In this document: in pieces, positions 25,505 through 34,512 of the stretch
Position numbering within the stretch: position 1 is the stretch's first letter
Layout of the letters: each line of letters begins with the position of its first letter
Assembly: GCF_900547735.1 (NCBI RefSeq)
Contig: NZ_URHZ01000015.1
Span: forward strand, 19,188-83,187
Reading direction: 5' to 3'
DNA length: 64,000 nt
Source of the DNA: an uncultured Clostridium sp.
GTDB lineage: Bacteria; Bacillota; Clostridia; Lachnospirales; Lachnospiraceae
The notes under the pieces: model-generated
Told to the model about the DNA's origin: nothing
The model's database searches: none
What the model saw: only the letters and a program-made list of their open reading frames with translations
Position numbers and translations under genes: made by a program

Positions 25505-26263
25505 ATGGCTGAGATACATTATCTGATTTCAGATGCGTCGAAAAAAGTGGATGTAGAAGCACATGTGCTGCGGTACTGGGAGGAAGAACTGGAGCTTCCT
25601 ATCCCCAGAAACGAGATGGGACATCGATATTACACGGATTTTCACATCCGTCTTTTTAAACAGGTTAAAGTGCTGAAGGAAAAGGGATATCAGTTAAAAG
25701 CAATTAAGACTGCATTGGCAAAATCTCTTCAGGACGGTAAGGTGATTATCCCGAGTGAGGTCCTGGAAGAGGATGTGATTGCCGCATTGAAAGAAACAGG
25801 TATAGGAGAACAGGACATGAAAGAGCAGAAAGGGAATGAAAAAAAGGCCGGAGGAGAGCAGACGGACGGCAAGGTAAAGGATGGACAAGCCGGTGAGAAC
25901 GGCGAACCGGCCGGACTTACCGCTCTCGACAAGGACAGCGTGGAGGCGCTGCTGGCCGGAGAGAAAATGGAACAGTTCCAGAAGGTGATGAACCATATTA
26001 TTGGACGGGCTATGGAAGAGAACAGCGAGAAGCTGAGCCAGGACATCAGTTATCTGGTACATGACAAGCTGATGAAGGAGATGGAGTATCTGATGCGCGT
26101 GTCGGATGAAAGGGAAGAAGAGCGGTTTAAACAGCTCGATGAAGTAATCCGCGCTTATCAGAGGGACAACCAGGGCAGGGCGGAAGCTGCCGCTTCTGTT
26201 ACGGGATTTCCGTTTTTTCGCTTTAAAAAGAAAAAATTCGGCCGCAACGGAAACAAGCTTTAA
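25505..26263 (+). CDS. MerR-like helix-turn-helix protein with coiled-coil tail
   Basis: The 252-residue protein has an N-terminal MerR-type winged helix: ASKKVDVEAHVLRYWEEELE, then HRYYTDFHIRLFKQVKVLKE and KGYQLKAIKTALA. A charged low-complexity linker follows (about residues 97-145, rich in Glu, Lys and Gly), then a helical, probably coiled-coil part (about 150-230) and a basic tail. It lacks the cysteine-rich effector site of metal sensors. The layout recalls RacA-like or other structural DNA-binding proteins, but a plain regulator is equally possible. The start follows AGGAGAGG. Confidence 0.75.
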   Translation: MAEIHYLISDASKKVDVEAHVLRYWEEELELPIPRNEMGHRYYTDFHIRLFKQVKVLKEKGYQLKAIKTALAKSLQDGKVIIPSEVLEEDVIAALKETGIGEQDMKEQKGNEKKAGGEQTDGKVKDGQAGENGEPAGLTALDKDSVEALLAGEKMEQFQKVMNHIIGRAMEENSEKLSQDISYLVHDKLMKEMEYLMRVSDEREEERFKQLDEVIRAYQRDNQGRAEAAASVTGFPFFRFKKKKFGRNGNKL

Positions 26264-26298
26264 GCAGTTTCCATCACGGCTGAAAATAGGAAAGTCCG

Positions 26299-26338
26299 GC
26301 GGAATTCCGTGAATCAAATCCCAGGCAGGGAATTCCGC
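26299..26338. terminator. Inverted repeat between convergent genes, possible terminator
   Basis: GCGGAATTCC and GGAATTCCGC pair exactly around a 20-base loop, between the MerR-like and GATase-like genes. There is no T run, so termination is uncertain. Confidence 0.45.
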
Positions 26339-26340
26339 TG

Positions 26341-27057
26341 TTACACTTTCCGGCAGGCGTTTATAAAAGCGGAGAAGAGGCGGTCGGCATGTTCATACTT
26401 CCCGGCGAGCTGCTCCGGATGCCACTGGACGCCTACCAGGAAAGGATGATCCGGCTGTTCGACTGCTTCGATAATGCCGTCGGAAGCGCGCCCGCAGACG
26501 TTCAGGCAGGGGGCGGCATTCCGGATAGCCTGATGGTGAAGGCTGTTGACTTCCAGTGAAAGGGACTGTGTTATCTGCGCCAGGCGGGAGCCGCTCTCCA
26601 GTGTTACGCGGTGAGCCGGATGCGACGCACCAAAAGGCTGTCTGTGCGCGATAGGAAAACGTTCCGGGACCTGAGAAAAAATATCCTGATAGATATCTCC
26701 CCCCAGGGCGATGTTGAGAAGCTGGGCTCCACGGCAAATGCCAAGGACCGGCTTTTTCTTTTCGTAAACCTGGGAGAGCAGAAGCAGCTCCGAGGAATCG
26801 CGAAGCGGCGAGAAATCCCCGCATCCGGTCAGTGTTTCCTCGCCAAAGAGAAACGGATGGACATCCGGTCCGCCGCTGAACAGGAAACCGTCCAGTGTGT
26901 CGGCAAGCTGTCCGGCTTCCTCTTCATCTAACGTCAGAGGGAGGACGAGGGGAATCGCGCCGTTTTTCCGTATGGCGTCGATATAGAAATGTCCCATTCT
27001 TAGATCATCTGTTTTTAAATCGTGGGAGGCTGTCAGGCCAATCACCGGTTTATTCAT
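26341..27057 (-). CDS. Gamma-glutamyl-gamma-aminobutyrate hydrolase family protein (class I GATase-like, peptidase C26)
   Basis: The 238-residue protein has the C26 fold: VIGLTASHDL at the start, GFLFSGGPDVHP, the nucleophile elbow GICRGAQLLNIALGG with the catalytic Cys, and VQWHPEQ with the catalytic His. PuuD-like enzymes split gamma-glutamyl amides to release glutamate. The ATG at 27057 follows AGAGAGGTG; longer in-frame starts lack a site. It lies downstream of the ferredoxin gene with a terminator-like hairpin in between, so it may be a separate unit. The substrate is unknown, though the window has other gamma-glutamyl enzymes. Confidence 0.88.
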   Translation of the reverse strand: MNKPVIGLTASHDLKTDDLRMGHFYIDAIRKNGAIPLVLPLTLDEEEAGQLADTLDGFLFSGGPDVHPFLFGEETLTGCGDFSPLRDSSELLLLSQVYEKKKPVLGICRGAQLLNIALGGDIYQDIFSQVPERFPIAHRQPFGASHPAHRVTLESGSRLAQITQSLSLEVNSLHHQAIRNAAPCLNVCGRASDGIIEAVEQPDHPFLVGVQWHPEQLAGKYEHADRLFSAFINACRKV

Positions 27058-27106
27058 ATTGCACCTCTCTTTACGGTCTCTGAAAAATCCCTGTTTTATA
27101 TAACAT

Positions 27107-27132
27107 AAAAAGACTGTCATCTCTGACAGCCT
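27107..27132 (-). terminator. Terminator after the ferredoxin gene
   Basis: On the minus strand GGCTGTCAGAGATGACAGTC forms a short hairpin followed by TTTTTAT, 28 bp after the ferredoxin stop. Confidence 0.7.
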
Positions 27133-27159
27133 CTTATGTATCTTAAGCATTCCGCTTAA

Positions 27160-27330
27160 TTATGCCTGCTCAATTGCGCCTGTAGGACATGAACCAGCAC
27201 AGCTACCGCAGTCGATGCATGCATCGGCATCGATTTCATATTTGCTGTCTCCCTGTGAGATAGCGCCTACTGGACAGTCTCCAGCACAAGCACCGCAGCT
27301 AACGCATGTATCTGTAATTACATATGCCAT
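27160..27330 (-). CDS. 2[4Fe-4S] ferredoxin
   Basis: This 56-residue protein is a clostridial-type bacterial ferredoxin, an electron carrier in the cytosol. It has two cluster motifs of the form CxxCxxCxxxCP: CVSCGACAGDCPVGAI near residue 9 and CIDCGSCAGSCPTGAI near residue 38, with the usual pseudo-twofold symmetry. The start follows AAAGGAGG at good spacing. It is a single-gene unit with its own promoter and terminator. Confidence 0.96.
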   Translation of the reverse strand: MAYVITDTCVSCGACAGDCPVGAISQGDSKYEIDADACIDCGSCAGSCPTGAIEQA

Positions 27331-27367
27331 GATTAAGTACCTCCTTTAGAATTTAACTTTTGCATTT

Positions 27368-27396
27368 ATTCTATACTATTACTGGGAATTATTCAA
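27368..27396 (-). promoter_or_regulatory. Promoter of the ferredoxin gene
   Basis: On the minus strand TTGAAT (27396-27391) and TAGAAT (27373-27368) are 17 bp apart, about 40 bp before the start codon. Confidence 0.6.
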
Positions 27397-27469
27397 GAAG
27401 AAATTACTGTATTTTATGTTTAAAAATAGGAGCAATGCGCAAAATAAGGAATACAGGTAATTTTATTTC

Positions 27470-27498
27470 TTGCCAAGCCTGTGGAAAAGTATTATAGT
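27470..27498 (+). promoter_or_regulatory. Promoter of the DUF1858 gene
   Basis: TTGCCA at 27470-27475 and TATAGT at 27493-27498 are 17 bp apart, giving a leader of about 170 bases. Confidence 0.6.
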
Positions 27499-27508
27499 AT
27501 GGATAGAT

Positions 27509-27568
27509 ATAACTGTTTAAAGATTCAGAACAGTTATGATATAATGTACGCAACGCGGACATTATATC
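27509..27568 (+). promoter_or_regulatory. Two consecutive hairpins in the DUF1858 leader
   Basis: ATAACTGTT/AACAGTTAT (27509-27537) and GATATAATGT/ACATTATATC (27538-27568) are two perfect stems placed back to back in the untranslated leader. The second contains a TATAAT that could instead serve as a -10 box. They could be RNA structures or operators. Confidence 0.5.
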
Positions 27569-27675
27569 ACGCGCATGCAGATTTCTGCGCCTGCCGCAGA
27601 AAGCCTGGCGCTGAATTCCGTCGGAGACTCATATTCACGACATGAATATTATATTACAAAAGGAGGTTAAGAAAC

Positions 27676-27876
27676 ATGCAGGTTAGTAAAGATATGTTAA
27701 TCGGCCAGCTTCTCATGGTAGACGAAGGCATTGCCCCGATTCTTATGGGAGCAGGAATGCATTGTCTGGGATGCCCTTCCGCACAGGGAGAATCTCTTGA
27801 GGAAGCTTGCTATGTCCATGGAATCCAGGTGGATACGGTAGTTTCTGCAATTAACGAATACCTTGCTGCGAAATAA
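27676..27876 (+). CDS. DUF1858 domain protein
   Basis: The 66-residue protein is a single DUF1858 domain: VSKDMLIGQLLMVDEGIAPI, then LMGAGMHCLGCPSAQGESLE with the conserved CxxCP pair, then a C-terminal helix. Members are small cytosolic proteins related to the N-terminal part of iron-sulfur repair and redox proteins; the two cysteines suggest redox or metal binding. It has a strong AAAGGAGG site, a long structured leader and its own terminator. Confidence 0.88.
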   Translation: MQVSKDMLIGQLLMVDEGIAPILMGAGMHCLGCPSAQGESLEEACYVHGIQVDTVVSAINEYLAAK

Positions 27877-27893
27877 GAGCAGCAGGATTTAAT

Positions 27894-27941
27894 AAAAAAG
27901 ACTTTCGTCAAAGGCCAGTCCTCTGAACGGAAGTCTTTTTT
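27894..27941. terminator. Bidirectional terminator
   Basis: AAAAAAGACTTTCGTC pairs with GAACGGAAGTCTTTTTT apart from one mismatch, between the convergent DUF1858 and mecA genes. Confidence 0.85.
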
Positions 27942-27980
27942 ATTGTTTACTTTTACTGTAAAAGAGTTCTTCATAGTGTC

Positions 27981-28727
27981 CTACAGGTTGGAAAGCGTCT
28001 GCAGGGCGCGGTCTTTTACGATGATTTCATAGTGTTCCTGATAGTAGGCTTCAGCAGCAGGGTCTGCTTTCAGAGTGCTGCCGTACTCTGACAGGAGGTT
28101 ACAGATTCGTTTGAAGGAGTCATTGTCTTCCTCCGGCTCTCTGATGACCAGATAATAGCGGTTGTTCTTCGGATTCTTGTAGAGCGTGTTGGCTCCGTCA
28201 AACACTTGTCCTGCTATTCTGGCGGCATGACAAACCTGATCCAGGTTGTCAAATGTAAAAAAACGGACAGAGGGCTGGCCGTCGGAGGCGGTAGTTTCCA
28301 CATTCTTTAATCCTGCGGCAGCGGAAAGCGGGGAAGGCACTGCATCACCGGCAGTCTTGGAGGTAAAGAGTCCAAGAATTCCGTCAGCTCCTTCTAACAG
28401 TTCGCTGGCCAGCGAGGACAGGGATTCTTCTTCCTCGGCCATTGGAGAAAATTTGGAAAAACGGGTGTCCAGTTCTTCCGGATCTTCTATCTTTGTAATG
28501 ATAAGCATTATACTCTCATTGGACAGCGGAATCGCTTCCACCATCAACGGAATGTCTTCTGCTTCGAAACCTACTTCGTTGGAAGCCTTCTGAATCATCT
28601 CACGGAAAAGCTTCTTCGCTTTTTCGCTGCCATAGGCTAATTCACCCAGATTCAGGTCGCGTACACTTAAGTCAAAACTGGAAAGTGTACAACGAATCTG
28701 GTTTTCATTGATACGTTCGATTTTCAT
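27981..28727 (-). CDS. mecA: Adaptor protein MecA
   Basis: MecA delivers substrates to the ClpC-ClpP protease. The 248-residue protein has the N-terminal substrate-binding part (MKIERINENQIRCTLSSFDL, LGELAYGSEKAKKLFREMIQ), an acidic linker (about residues 95-150) and the C-terminal ClpC-binding domain (VRFFTFDNLDQVCHAARIAG, NNRYYLVIREPE, LSEYGSTLKA). Length and order are typical. It is monocistronic, with AGGAAG ahead of the start. Confidence 0.94.
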   Translation of the reverse strand: MKIERINENQIRCTLSSFDLSVRDLNLGELAYGSEKAKKLFREMIQKASNEVGFEAEDIPLMVEAIPLSNESIMLIITKIEDPEELDTRFSKFSPMAEEEESLSSLASELLEGADGILGLFTSKTAGDAVPSPLSAAAGLKNVETTASDGQPSVRFFTFDNLDQVCHAARIAGQVFDGANTLYKNPKNNRYYLVIREPEEDNDSFKRICNLLSEYGSTLKADPAAEAYYQEHYEIIVKDRALQTLSNL

Positions 28728-28883
28728 AGGCTCACTTCCTTGTCTTTTCAGGTTAAAAGTACCAAGCTTACATATTCAATATACTATATAATATAAGCAA
28801 TTGGCAATTCATATATGAAAAAAATTTATTAAAATTTATGGAAGCATGGCTTAAGACGGCAAAAAGACCGCAAATCGCGGCAT

Positions 28884-29462
28884 TTATGCCAAAAGGTTTC
28901 TTGCAATCTCCATTGTTGTCTTGTCCGCGATCTCCGCAATCTGTTCCCGCGGCTCTTTCATTCCCGTATCAATCCACCGTTTTAATACGCCGGTCAGGCC
29001 GTAAGTGATAAATTCCAGAAAGTAAGCCAGCATGACTTCGCTGATATTCGGATACTGTTTTGTGATGACAACGGTTCCATTATCGGAAATCAACTTGTGA
29101 AAACGGTTTACAAAATCATTGGAGGCCGTATTTTCGAAAAGTATTTTGCAGATTTTTGTATTCTGTTCAATGTAGTGGATGATAGGGAGCAGCACCGGAA
29201 GGAGAGAGCCCTTTCTGGGACCCTTCAGATATGCGTCGATCATCTCCTGGAAATCATTCAGAACATCGGACTCCATCTTCTGGAGGAGGTCATAGGTGTC
29301 CGAATAGTGCAGATAAAATGTCCCTCTGTTGAGGTCGGCCCTGTCGGTGATGTCCTTTACTGAAATATTCTTAAAATCTTTCTCCGTCATCAGTTCCACC
29401 AGACTGTCCTTCAGCATTTTCTGGGTCCGGCGGATTCTTCGATCCTGTTTTTGTCCGTCCAT
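28884..29462 (-). CDS. TetR/AcrR family transcriptional regulator
   Basis: The 192-residue repressor has the TetR helix-turn-helix at its N-terminus: TQKMLKDSLVELMTEKDFKN, then ISVKDITDRADLNRGTFYLH and YSDTYDLL. A helical ligand-binding domain follows (MLAYFLEFITYGLTGVLKRW). It is divergent from the MMPL transporter gene, and a long palindrome overlaps the transporter promoter, so it very likely represses that operon. The ligand is unknown. Start follows AAAGGAGAT. Confidence 0.9.
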   Translation of the reverse strand: MDGQKQDRRIRRTQKMLKDSLVELMTEKDFKNISVKDITDRADLNRGTFYLHYSDTYDLLQKMESDVLNDFQEMIDAYLKGPRKGSLLPVLLPIIHYIEQNTKICKILFENTASNDFVNRFHKLISDNGTVVITKQYPNISEVMLAYFLEFITYGLTGVLKRWIDTGMKEPREQIAEIADKTTMEIARNLLA

Positions 29463-29618
29463 ATTTCATATCTCCTTTAAAAGTATGTGTATAAATAAGA
29501 GTTATTGTTCGCACTGTGCCAGGTAACAAACGGGTGAACAATTCTGGAAAATATATCCGTTAATGTACACGTAACCGGGTCCGTGGCCATTATTGAATCA
29601 GGCGGGGACTTTTGATTA

Positions 29619-29671
29619 TTGAAACTTATTGACATTTGAATTATAATACACATGTGTTCAAAAGTCAATAA
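29619..29671 (+). promoter_or_regulatory. Promoter of the MMPL operon with a TetR-type operator
   Basis: TTGAAA (29619-29624), 17 bp, TATAAT (29642-29647). Around the -10 box the arms TTATTGACATTTGAA (29626-29640) and TTCAAAAGTCAATAA (29657-29671) are complementary at 14 of 15 positions, with ACACATGTGT in the middle. Binding there would block the promoter. Confidence 0.75.
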
Positions 29672-29712
29672 TAATACAGTAAACGAAAATAAAACAATAA
29701 TGGAGAACGGAT

Positions 29713-31947
29713 ATGAAAAACGACAACAGTTTTTTTGACAGGATCATCCAGATTATTGTATACAAAGGAAAAATAATAGAAAAGGTGTTCTTCATTTTCA
29801 CGGTAATCTGTGCGCTCTGCTTTCCGTTTGTCGGGGTGAATTACGACTTGAGCAAATACCTGCCGGAGTCGGCGCCCACAAAACAGGCGCTGGATGTGAT
29901 GGAGGACGAGTTCGGATACCCCGGCATGGCCAGAGTGATGGTGAAGGACGTCTCTCTGCAGGAGGCAAAACATATCCGCGATCAGATTTCAGAGCTGGAC
30001 GGTGTGGATATGGTAATCGGCCCCGATGTGACGACGAATGTCTATATGGGAGCATCCTTCCTGACCCAGAGCATGACGGATCTGATGTCGATTGACGCAC
30101 TGTCCATGGATGATTATTACCGCGATGGGAACGCCGTGATGGACATTGTATTTACCGAAGGGGACGGCGATCCGGAAACGAAGGCGGCAATCCGCAGGAT
30201 ATATGGGATTGTCGGAAAAGACCGCGGCTGTTTTGCCGGCAGTGCGGTGTCCTCTAAAGAGCGTGAGGAATCCATCACCAGGGAGATTGCCATTGCGATT
30301 GCCATGTCCCTCGTGATTATCTGGCTGATTCTCACATTGACCACGACTTCCTGGGTGGAGCCGGTTCTGTTTATCTTTGTCATGATTGTTGCCATTATTT
30401 TGAATATGGGGTCCAATCTTATCTTTGGCAGTATATCATTTTTTACGTTTTCCACTGCGGCGATTCTTCAGTTGGCCGTGTCGATGGACTACTCCATTTT
30501 CCTGCTTCACACTTTTACCGCATATAAAAACAAGGGGATGGAAATCCACGGGGCCATGGAAGAGGCCGTCAGGGAGGCGTGCAGTTCGATACTCGCCAGC
30601 GGTGCAACCACGATAGTCGGGTTCCTCGTCCTCGTCAGCATGCAGTTTACAATTGGCCGGGATGTCGGCCTGGTGCTTACAAAGGGCATTATATGCAGCC
30701 TGCTTACCGTGCTGCTGCTGATGCCGACCCTGATACTGAAGTTTGACGCAAAGATTGTGAAAACGGCTCACCGGCCGTTCCTTTCGCCCTTTGACCGGTT
30801 TGCAAAGTTGATGAACAAAATCCGCCATCCGGTCTTTCTGCTGGCCGCCGTTCTGGCCGTGCCCTGTTATTTCGGGCAGGCGATGAATGTGTTTTATTAC
30901 GGTGACGACGCGATAGGAGCCGGGCCCGGAACGAGGGTTTATGAGGATACACATGAGATTAACGGTATTTTCGGCAAATCCAATGTTATGATCGGAATTG
31001 TGCCCAATGGTTCCGTGGTGACGGAGAGAGAGCTGACGGAGGCGCTTGAGGATCTGGACTTTGTAAACTATGCACTGTCCATGTCGGGAACCATGCCGTC
31101 CGGCCTGCCGGAACGTTTTCTGCCACAGTCCCTGAAGGAGGAACTGCGGACGGAGCGGTACGCCAGAATCATGATTTCAATGGATACGGCGCAGGAGAGC
31201 GACTATGCATTCGAATGCAGCCGGAAACTTCAGGAGACGGTAAAAGAGTTTTACCCGGAGGACGCCTATGTGATAGGAATGACGCCGACCACGATCGATA
31301 TCAAGGAAATCCTGACGGCCGATTACAACAGGGTATCCATCCTTTCCCTGGCGGGTGTGGCCCTGGTGGTTTTTGTTACCTTCCAGACGCCGCTGATTCC
31401 GATTCTCGTTATCATTCCGATAGAGGTGGCCATTTATCTGAATATGACGATTCCCTATGTGCTGGGGGACAGCGTGATCTATATCGGCTACATTGTAGTC
31501 AGTTGTCTGCAGCTGGGGGCCACGATTGATTACTCGATTCTCATGACGAATAATTATCTGGCGTTCCGCAAAGAGATGGGAAACCGGGAGGCCGCGGTTG
31601 CCGCCATAACAAAGAGTACTCTTTCCATTGTCACGTCGGGAGGGATTCTGACCGTGGTCGGCTACCTTCTGTATTTCACCTCATCCATCCAGGCCATCTC
31701 GCAGGTGGGCAGGCTTGTGGGCCGCGGGGCAATGCTCAGCATGGTTCTCGTGCTGTCCCTGCTTCCCGCTCTGCTGAGTGCCTTTGACAAGCCAATCAGG
31801 CGGCAGCAGATGAAAGCGGCCGGACGCAGGGAGCGGAGGATGAAAAGGAGGGGGGAAAAGAAAGCGGCTGGAATCGAAGTGGCGGAAACAAAGCCGTGCG
31901 AAGTAAAACCGGAACGAGAAGGAGGGGAAAGCCATGAAGAGAAATAA
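29713..31947 (+). CDS. MMPL/RND-family transporter
   Basis: The 744-residue membrane protein has the duplicated RND layout: one helix, a large outside loop, five helices, then the same again. The conserved membrane motifs SMDYSIFLLHTF (first half) and ATIDYSILMTNNYLAF (second half) carry the proton-relay Asp-Tyr pairs. ASGATTIVGFLVLVSMQFTI and KSTLSIVTSGGILTVVGYLL are the paired helix 5 regions. It ends in a charged, basic tail. Such proteins export lipids, drugs or peptides. It overlaps the next gene by 14 bp and is controlled by the divergent TetR gene. Confidence 0.92.
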   Translation: MKNDNSFFDRIIQIIVYKGKIIEKVFFIFTVICALCFPFVGVNYDLSKYLPESAPTKQALDVMEDEFGYPGMARVMVKDVSLQEAKHIRDQISELDGVDMVIGPDVTTNVYMGASFLTQSMTDLMSIDALSMDDYYRDGNAVMDIVFTEGDGDPETKAAIRRIYGIVGKDRGCFAGSAVSSKEREESITREIAIAIAMSLVIIWLILTLTTTSWVEPVLFIFVMIVAIILNMGSNLIFGSISFFTFSTAAILQLAVSMDYSIFLLHTFTAYKNKGMEIHGAMEEAVREACSSILASGATTIVGFLVLVSMQFTIGRDVGLVLTKGIICSLLTVLLLMPTLILKFDAKIVKTAHRPFLSPFDRFAKLMNKIRHPVFLLAAVLAVPCYFGQAMNVFYYGDDAIGAGPGTRVYEDTHEINGIFGKSNVMIGIVPNGSVVTERELTEALEDLDFVNYALSMSGTMPSGLPERFLPQSLKEELRTERYARIMISMDTAQESDYAFECSRKLQETVKEFYPEDAYVIGMTPTTIDIKEILTADYNRVSILSLAGVALVVFVTFQTPLIPILVIIPIEVAIYLNMTIPYVLGDSVIYIGYIVVSCLQLGATIDYSILMTNNYLAFRKEMGNREAAVAAITKSTLSIVTSGGILTVVGYLLYFTSSIQAISQVGRLVGRGAMLSMVLVLSLLPALLSAFDKPIRRQQMKAAGRRERRMKRRGEKKAAGIEVAETKPCEVKPEREGGESHEEK

Positions 31948-34174
31948 ACGCATCATATCGGCGGTGCTGGCGGCCGTTCTGGGGCTTGGCACGGTGCTGA
32001 CGGCCGGGGCCGCTGCAGACGAACCCGTCTGCGACGAGACTCTTTATGTCACTCTGAACCAGTACGGGGAAATCAGGGAGAGCAGCGTCGTCAAGGGTTA
32101 TACGGTTAACGGCTGCAGCAGGATAGAGGATTATGGTACATATGACGGAATTACCAATATGACGGATCACTCCGAGCCGTCGGTCGATGGCGGGAAAGTA
32201 ATATTCGAACTTGAAAAACCGGCGGACCGCTTTTATTTTGAGGGAGTCACCCAGGTGAAAGAGGAGGAGCTGCCATGGACGATCCGGGTGGGTTACCGTC
32301 TGAATGGGCAGGAGAAAAAGGCGGAGGAACTGGCCGGGGCGGCAGGCCTGATCGAAATTAATGTAGATTTACTTCCCAATAAAAGGGTTTCGGACTATTA
32401 CCGGAACAATATGACCCTGATGGCCACAACCGTGGTGGATATGGATAAAAACCTGAGCCTGGAAGCGGAGGGGACGCAGATACAGGCGATGGGAAATCTG
32501 AATGCGGTTTTGTTTTTTGCCCTGCCGGGAGAGGAACAGCACTATTCCATCCGGATCGGAACCAATGATTTTAAATTCAGCGGTCTGGTATTTACGATGG
32601 TTCCCCTTACGGCCGCACAGCTTGACAAGGTTGCGGATATCAGGGATGCCAAAGAGACGCTGGAGGATTCGGCCGATTCCATCAGTGAGAGCCTGGATGT
32701 AATATTTAATACACTGGATGGAATGCAGGCGGGCATGACGGATGCGGCGGACGGAATCAGGGGGCTGAATGAGACGAGGGAGATTTTTGCCGGTTCGAAG
32801 GCCCAGGTTTACGATGCGGCGGATGTGGCAATCGGCAATATGGACGCTCTGGCCCAGAAGTTTGCCCCATTTTCCACTCATATGAAGGAGGCCCGGGATC
32901 TTCTGAACGATCTAAACCTGGATATCAGCGATCTGGTGGAATCCCTGGATGAACTGTCTCCTCTGCTGTCGGAACTCAGACATGACGTGGCTGGTCTGAG
33001 AAATGATATGGATGATTTGAGGGAAGCCATCAACCACCCCGCGGTGGATATGGCGGCGGAGAGTATCGGACGCCAGATGGAAAAGACAAAATCGGATTTG
33101 GAAAACCTGAAAGTGTCCCAGCGTGAGCTGAGCGGCGGAGTCGCAGGGCTGGCGAGCGCAGTCCCGAGCCTGATCGCATCTGCCGGGGCGGTGAAAACAA
33201 AAGCTTCCGCGCTGGTAGACCGGGAGGAACTGGAAGAACTGGCCGAAGAGCTGGATGATGCAGGAATCTACGACGAGGACGAGGCGGCCTCCTATTTATT
33301 CAACAATATGGATTACACCATTGATGAGATAGACACGCTTGTGGCATACCTGATGCCGGAAAATGACCGTGCGGCAACCGCTTCCGAGGCCGGCAGGGCC
33401 GGCCAGGCGGGACTGATGGACGCATTGGACGCCATAGTGGAGGGAGTGGACGGCACAATCGGAAATACCAGCCTGACGGACGACGTGGAGGCTCTGATCA
33501 CACAGTCTGAGACGATATTGCAGGCCCTGGCCGCACAGAGGGGAAGTGTCTCCGGCGCTCTTAAAAATATCCGTGATATCGCGGACACGGCAGCGGACAT
33601 CTGTGACGCGGCGGACGACGTCATCAGCTCCGTAGACACTATTAACAGGACAGTCGACGAACACCACGATGAAATCCTGTCCACGCTGAACGATATGGGA
33701 GAACTGACAGACAGCGCCTACAACAGCCTGATATCCCTGACGGTGTTCAGCACGGCTTTGGAAAACCAGTTAAAGAGCATAAGTGACCCGCTGAACAGCA
33801 GTACAAAACAGACGCTGAACGGTCTGGCGGCCATCCTGGACGATGCAGGAGAAGGCCTGGGGCAGACAAACGTCTTAAGGAGCGCAAAAAACACGATCAA
33901 GGATATGATAGACGACAAGTGGGATGAGTACACCACCGAAGACACCACAATCCTGAACGTGGATCCGGATGCCGCGCCCGTCTCCTTTACCTCCACAAGA
34001 AACCCGTCCCCGCGCACAATCCAGATCGTGCTGCGGACCGAGGAAATCAAAGAGGAAAAGGTAAAAAGCGGAAACAGTGTGGACGAAGAATTCCACTCGG
34101 ACGGGAGTATTTTCCACCGGATTGCGAATATTTTCAGGAGGATATGGGAGTTGATAGAGGGATTGTTTCGTTGA
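31934..34174 (+). CDS. Secreted coiled-coil protein, partner of the MMPL transporter
   Basis: The 746-residue product has a signal peptide (KRNKRIISAVLAAVLGLGTV, cleavage near AGAAA at residue 28) and a beta-rich N-terminal part of about 220 residues. A long helical region follows (about 235-680) with many heptad repeats rich in Asp, Leu and Ala (LRHDVAGLRNDMDDLREAIN). It ends with a short amphipathic, aromatic-rich tail (IFHRIANIFRRIWELIEGLF). It recalls the helical outside parts of YhgE/Pip-type proteins, but I do not claim membership. The 14-bp overlap with the MMPL gene points to a periplasm-spanning or wall-side partner of the exporter. Confidence 0.75.
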   Translation: MKRNKRIISAVLAAVLGLGTVLTAGAAADEPVCDETLYVTLNQYGEIRESSVVKGYTVNGCSRIEDYGTYDGITNMTDHSEPSVDGGKVIFELEKPADRFYFEGVTQVKEEELPWTIRVGYRLNGQEKKAEELAGAAGLIEINVDLLPNKRVSDYYRNNMTLMATTVVDMDKNLSLEAEGTQIQAMGNLNAVLFFALPGEEQHYSIRIGTNDFKFSGLVFTMVPLTAAQLDKVADIRDAKETLEDSADSISESLDVIFNTLDGMQAGMTDAADGIRGLNETREIFAGSKAQVYDAADVAIGNMDALAQKFAPFSTHMKEARDLLNDLNLDISDLVESLDELSPLLSELRHDVAGLRNDMDDLREAINHPAVDMAAESIGRQMEKTKSDLENLKVSQRELSGGVAGLASAVPSLIASAGAVKTKASALVDREELEELAEELDDAGIYDEDEAASYLFNNMDYTIDEIDTLVAYLMPENDRAATASEAGRAGQAGLMDALDAIVEGVDGTIGNTSLTDDVEALITQSETILQALAAQRGSVSGALKNIRDIADTAADICDAADDVISSVDTINRTVDEHHDEILSTLNDMGELTDSAYNSLISLTVFSTALENQLKSISDPLNSSTKQTLNGLAAILDDAGEGLGQTNVLRSAKNTIKDMIDDKWDEYTTEDTTILNVDPDAAPVSFTSTRNPSPRTIQIVLRTEEIKEEKVKSGNSVDEEFHSDGSIFHRIANIFRRIWELIEGLFR

Positions 34175-34201
34175 AAGGCGGGGACGCCTGGGGGGGATGG
34201 C

Positions 34202-34441
34202 GGACGGGGTAGGGAGTGGTGAGTCTTCAGTCCCGGGGAAAGGTGTTGCGAGGGGAAATTCGAGGAAAAAAATTCCTACGGGGACTCACTTTCGCTTGTG
34301 GAGTGCGTAACAGTGCTGGATTTGTTGAAGACCTCATCAAGCACTGACGGACTCCAAGGTCCCCTTCGGAAAGTTTTTCCTCGAATTCCCCAGGTCAGGG
34401 GATCGACGGGACCGAAGACCGCGTAGGGACCGGCCCCGTCC
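34202..34441 (+). repeat. Fold-back repeat, copy A
   Basis: This 240-bp element has long imperfect inverted arms. Left arm blocks GGACGGGG, GTCTTCAGTCCC, AATTCGAGGAAAAA and the ACGGGGACTC block recur in inverted form in the right arm. The loop AGTGCTGGATTTGTTGAAGA (about 34312-34331) separates them. The left arm is shared with copies B and C. It sits directly after the coiled-coil protein gene. Confidence 0.75.
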
Positions 34442-34512
34442 TTATGTTTAAAAAAAATTTAAAAAAGAGGTTGTAAATCCCTCTTCAATGTATTAGAATG
34501 AAGCTCTGAGAA

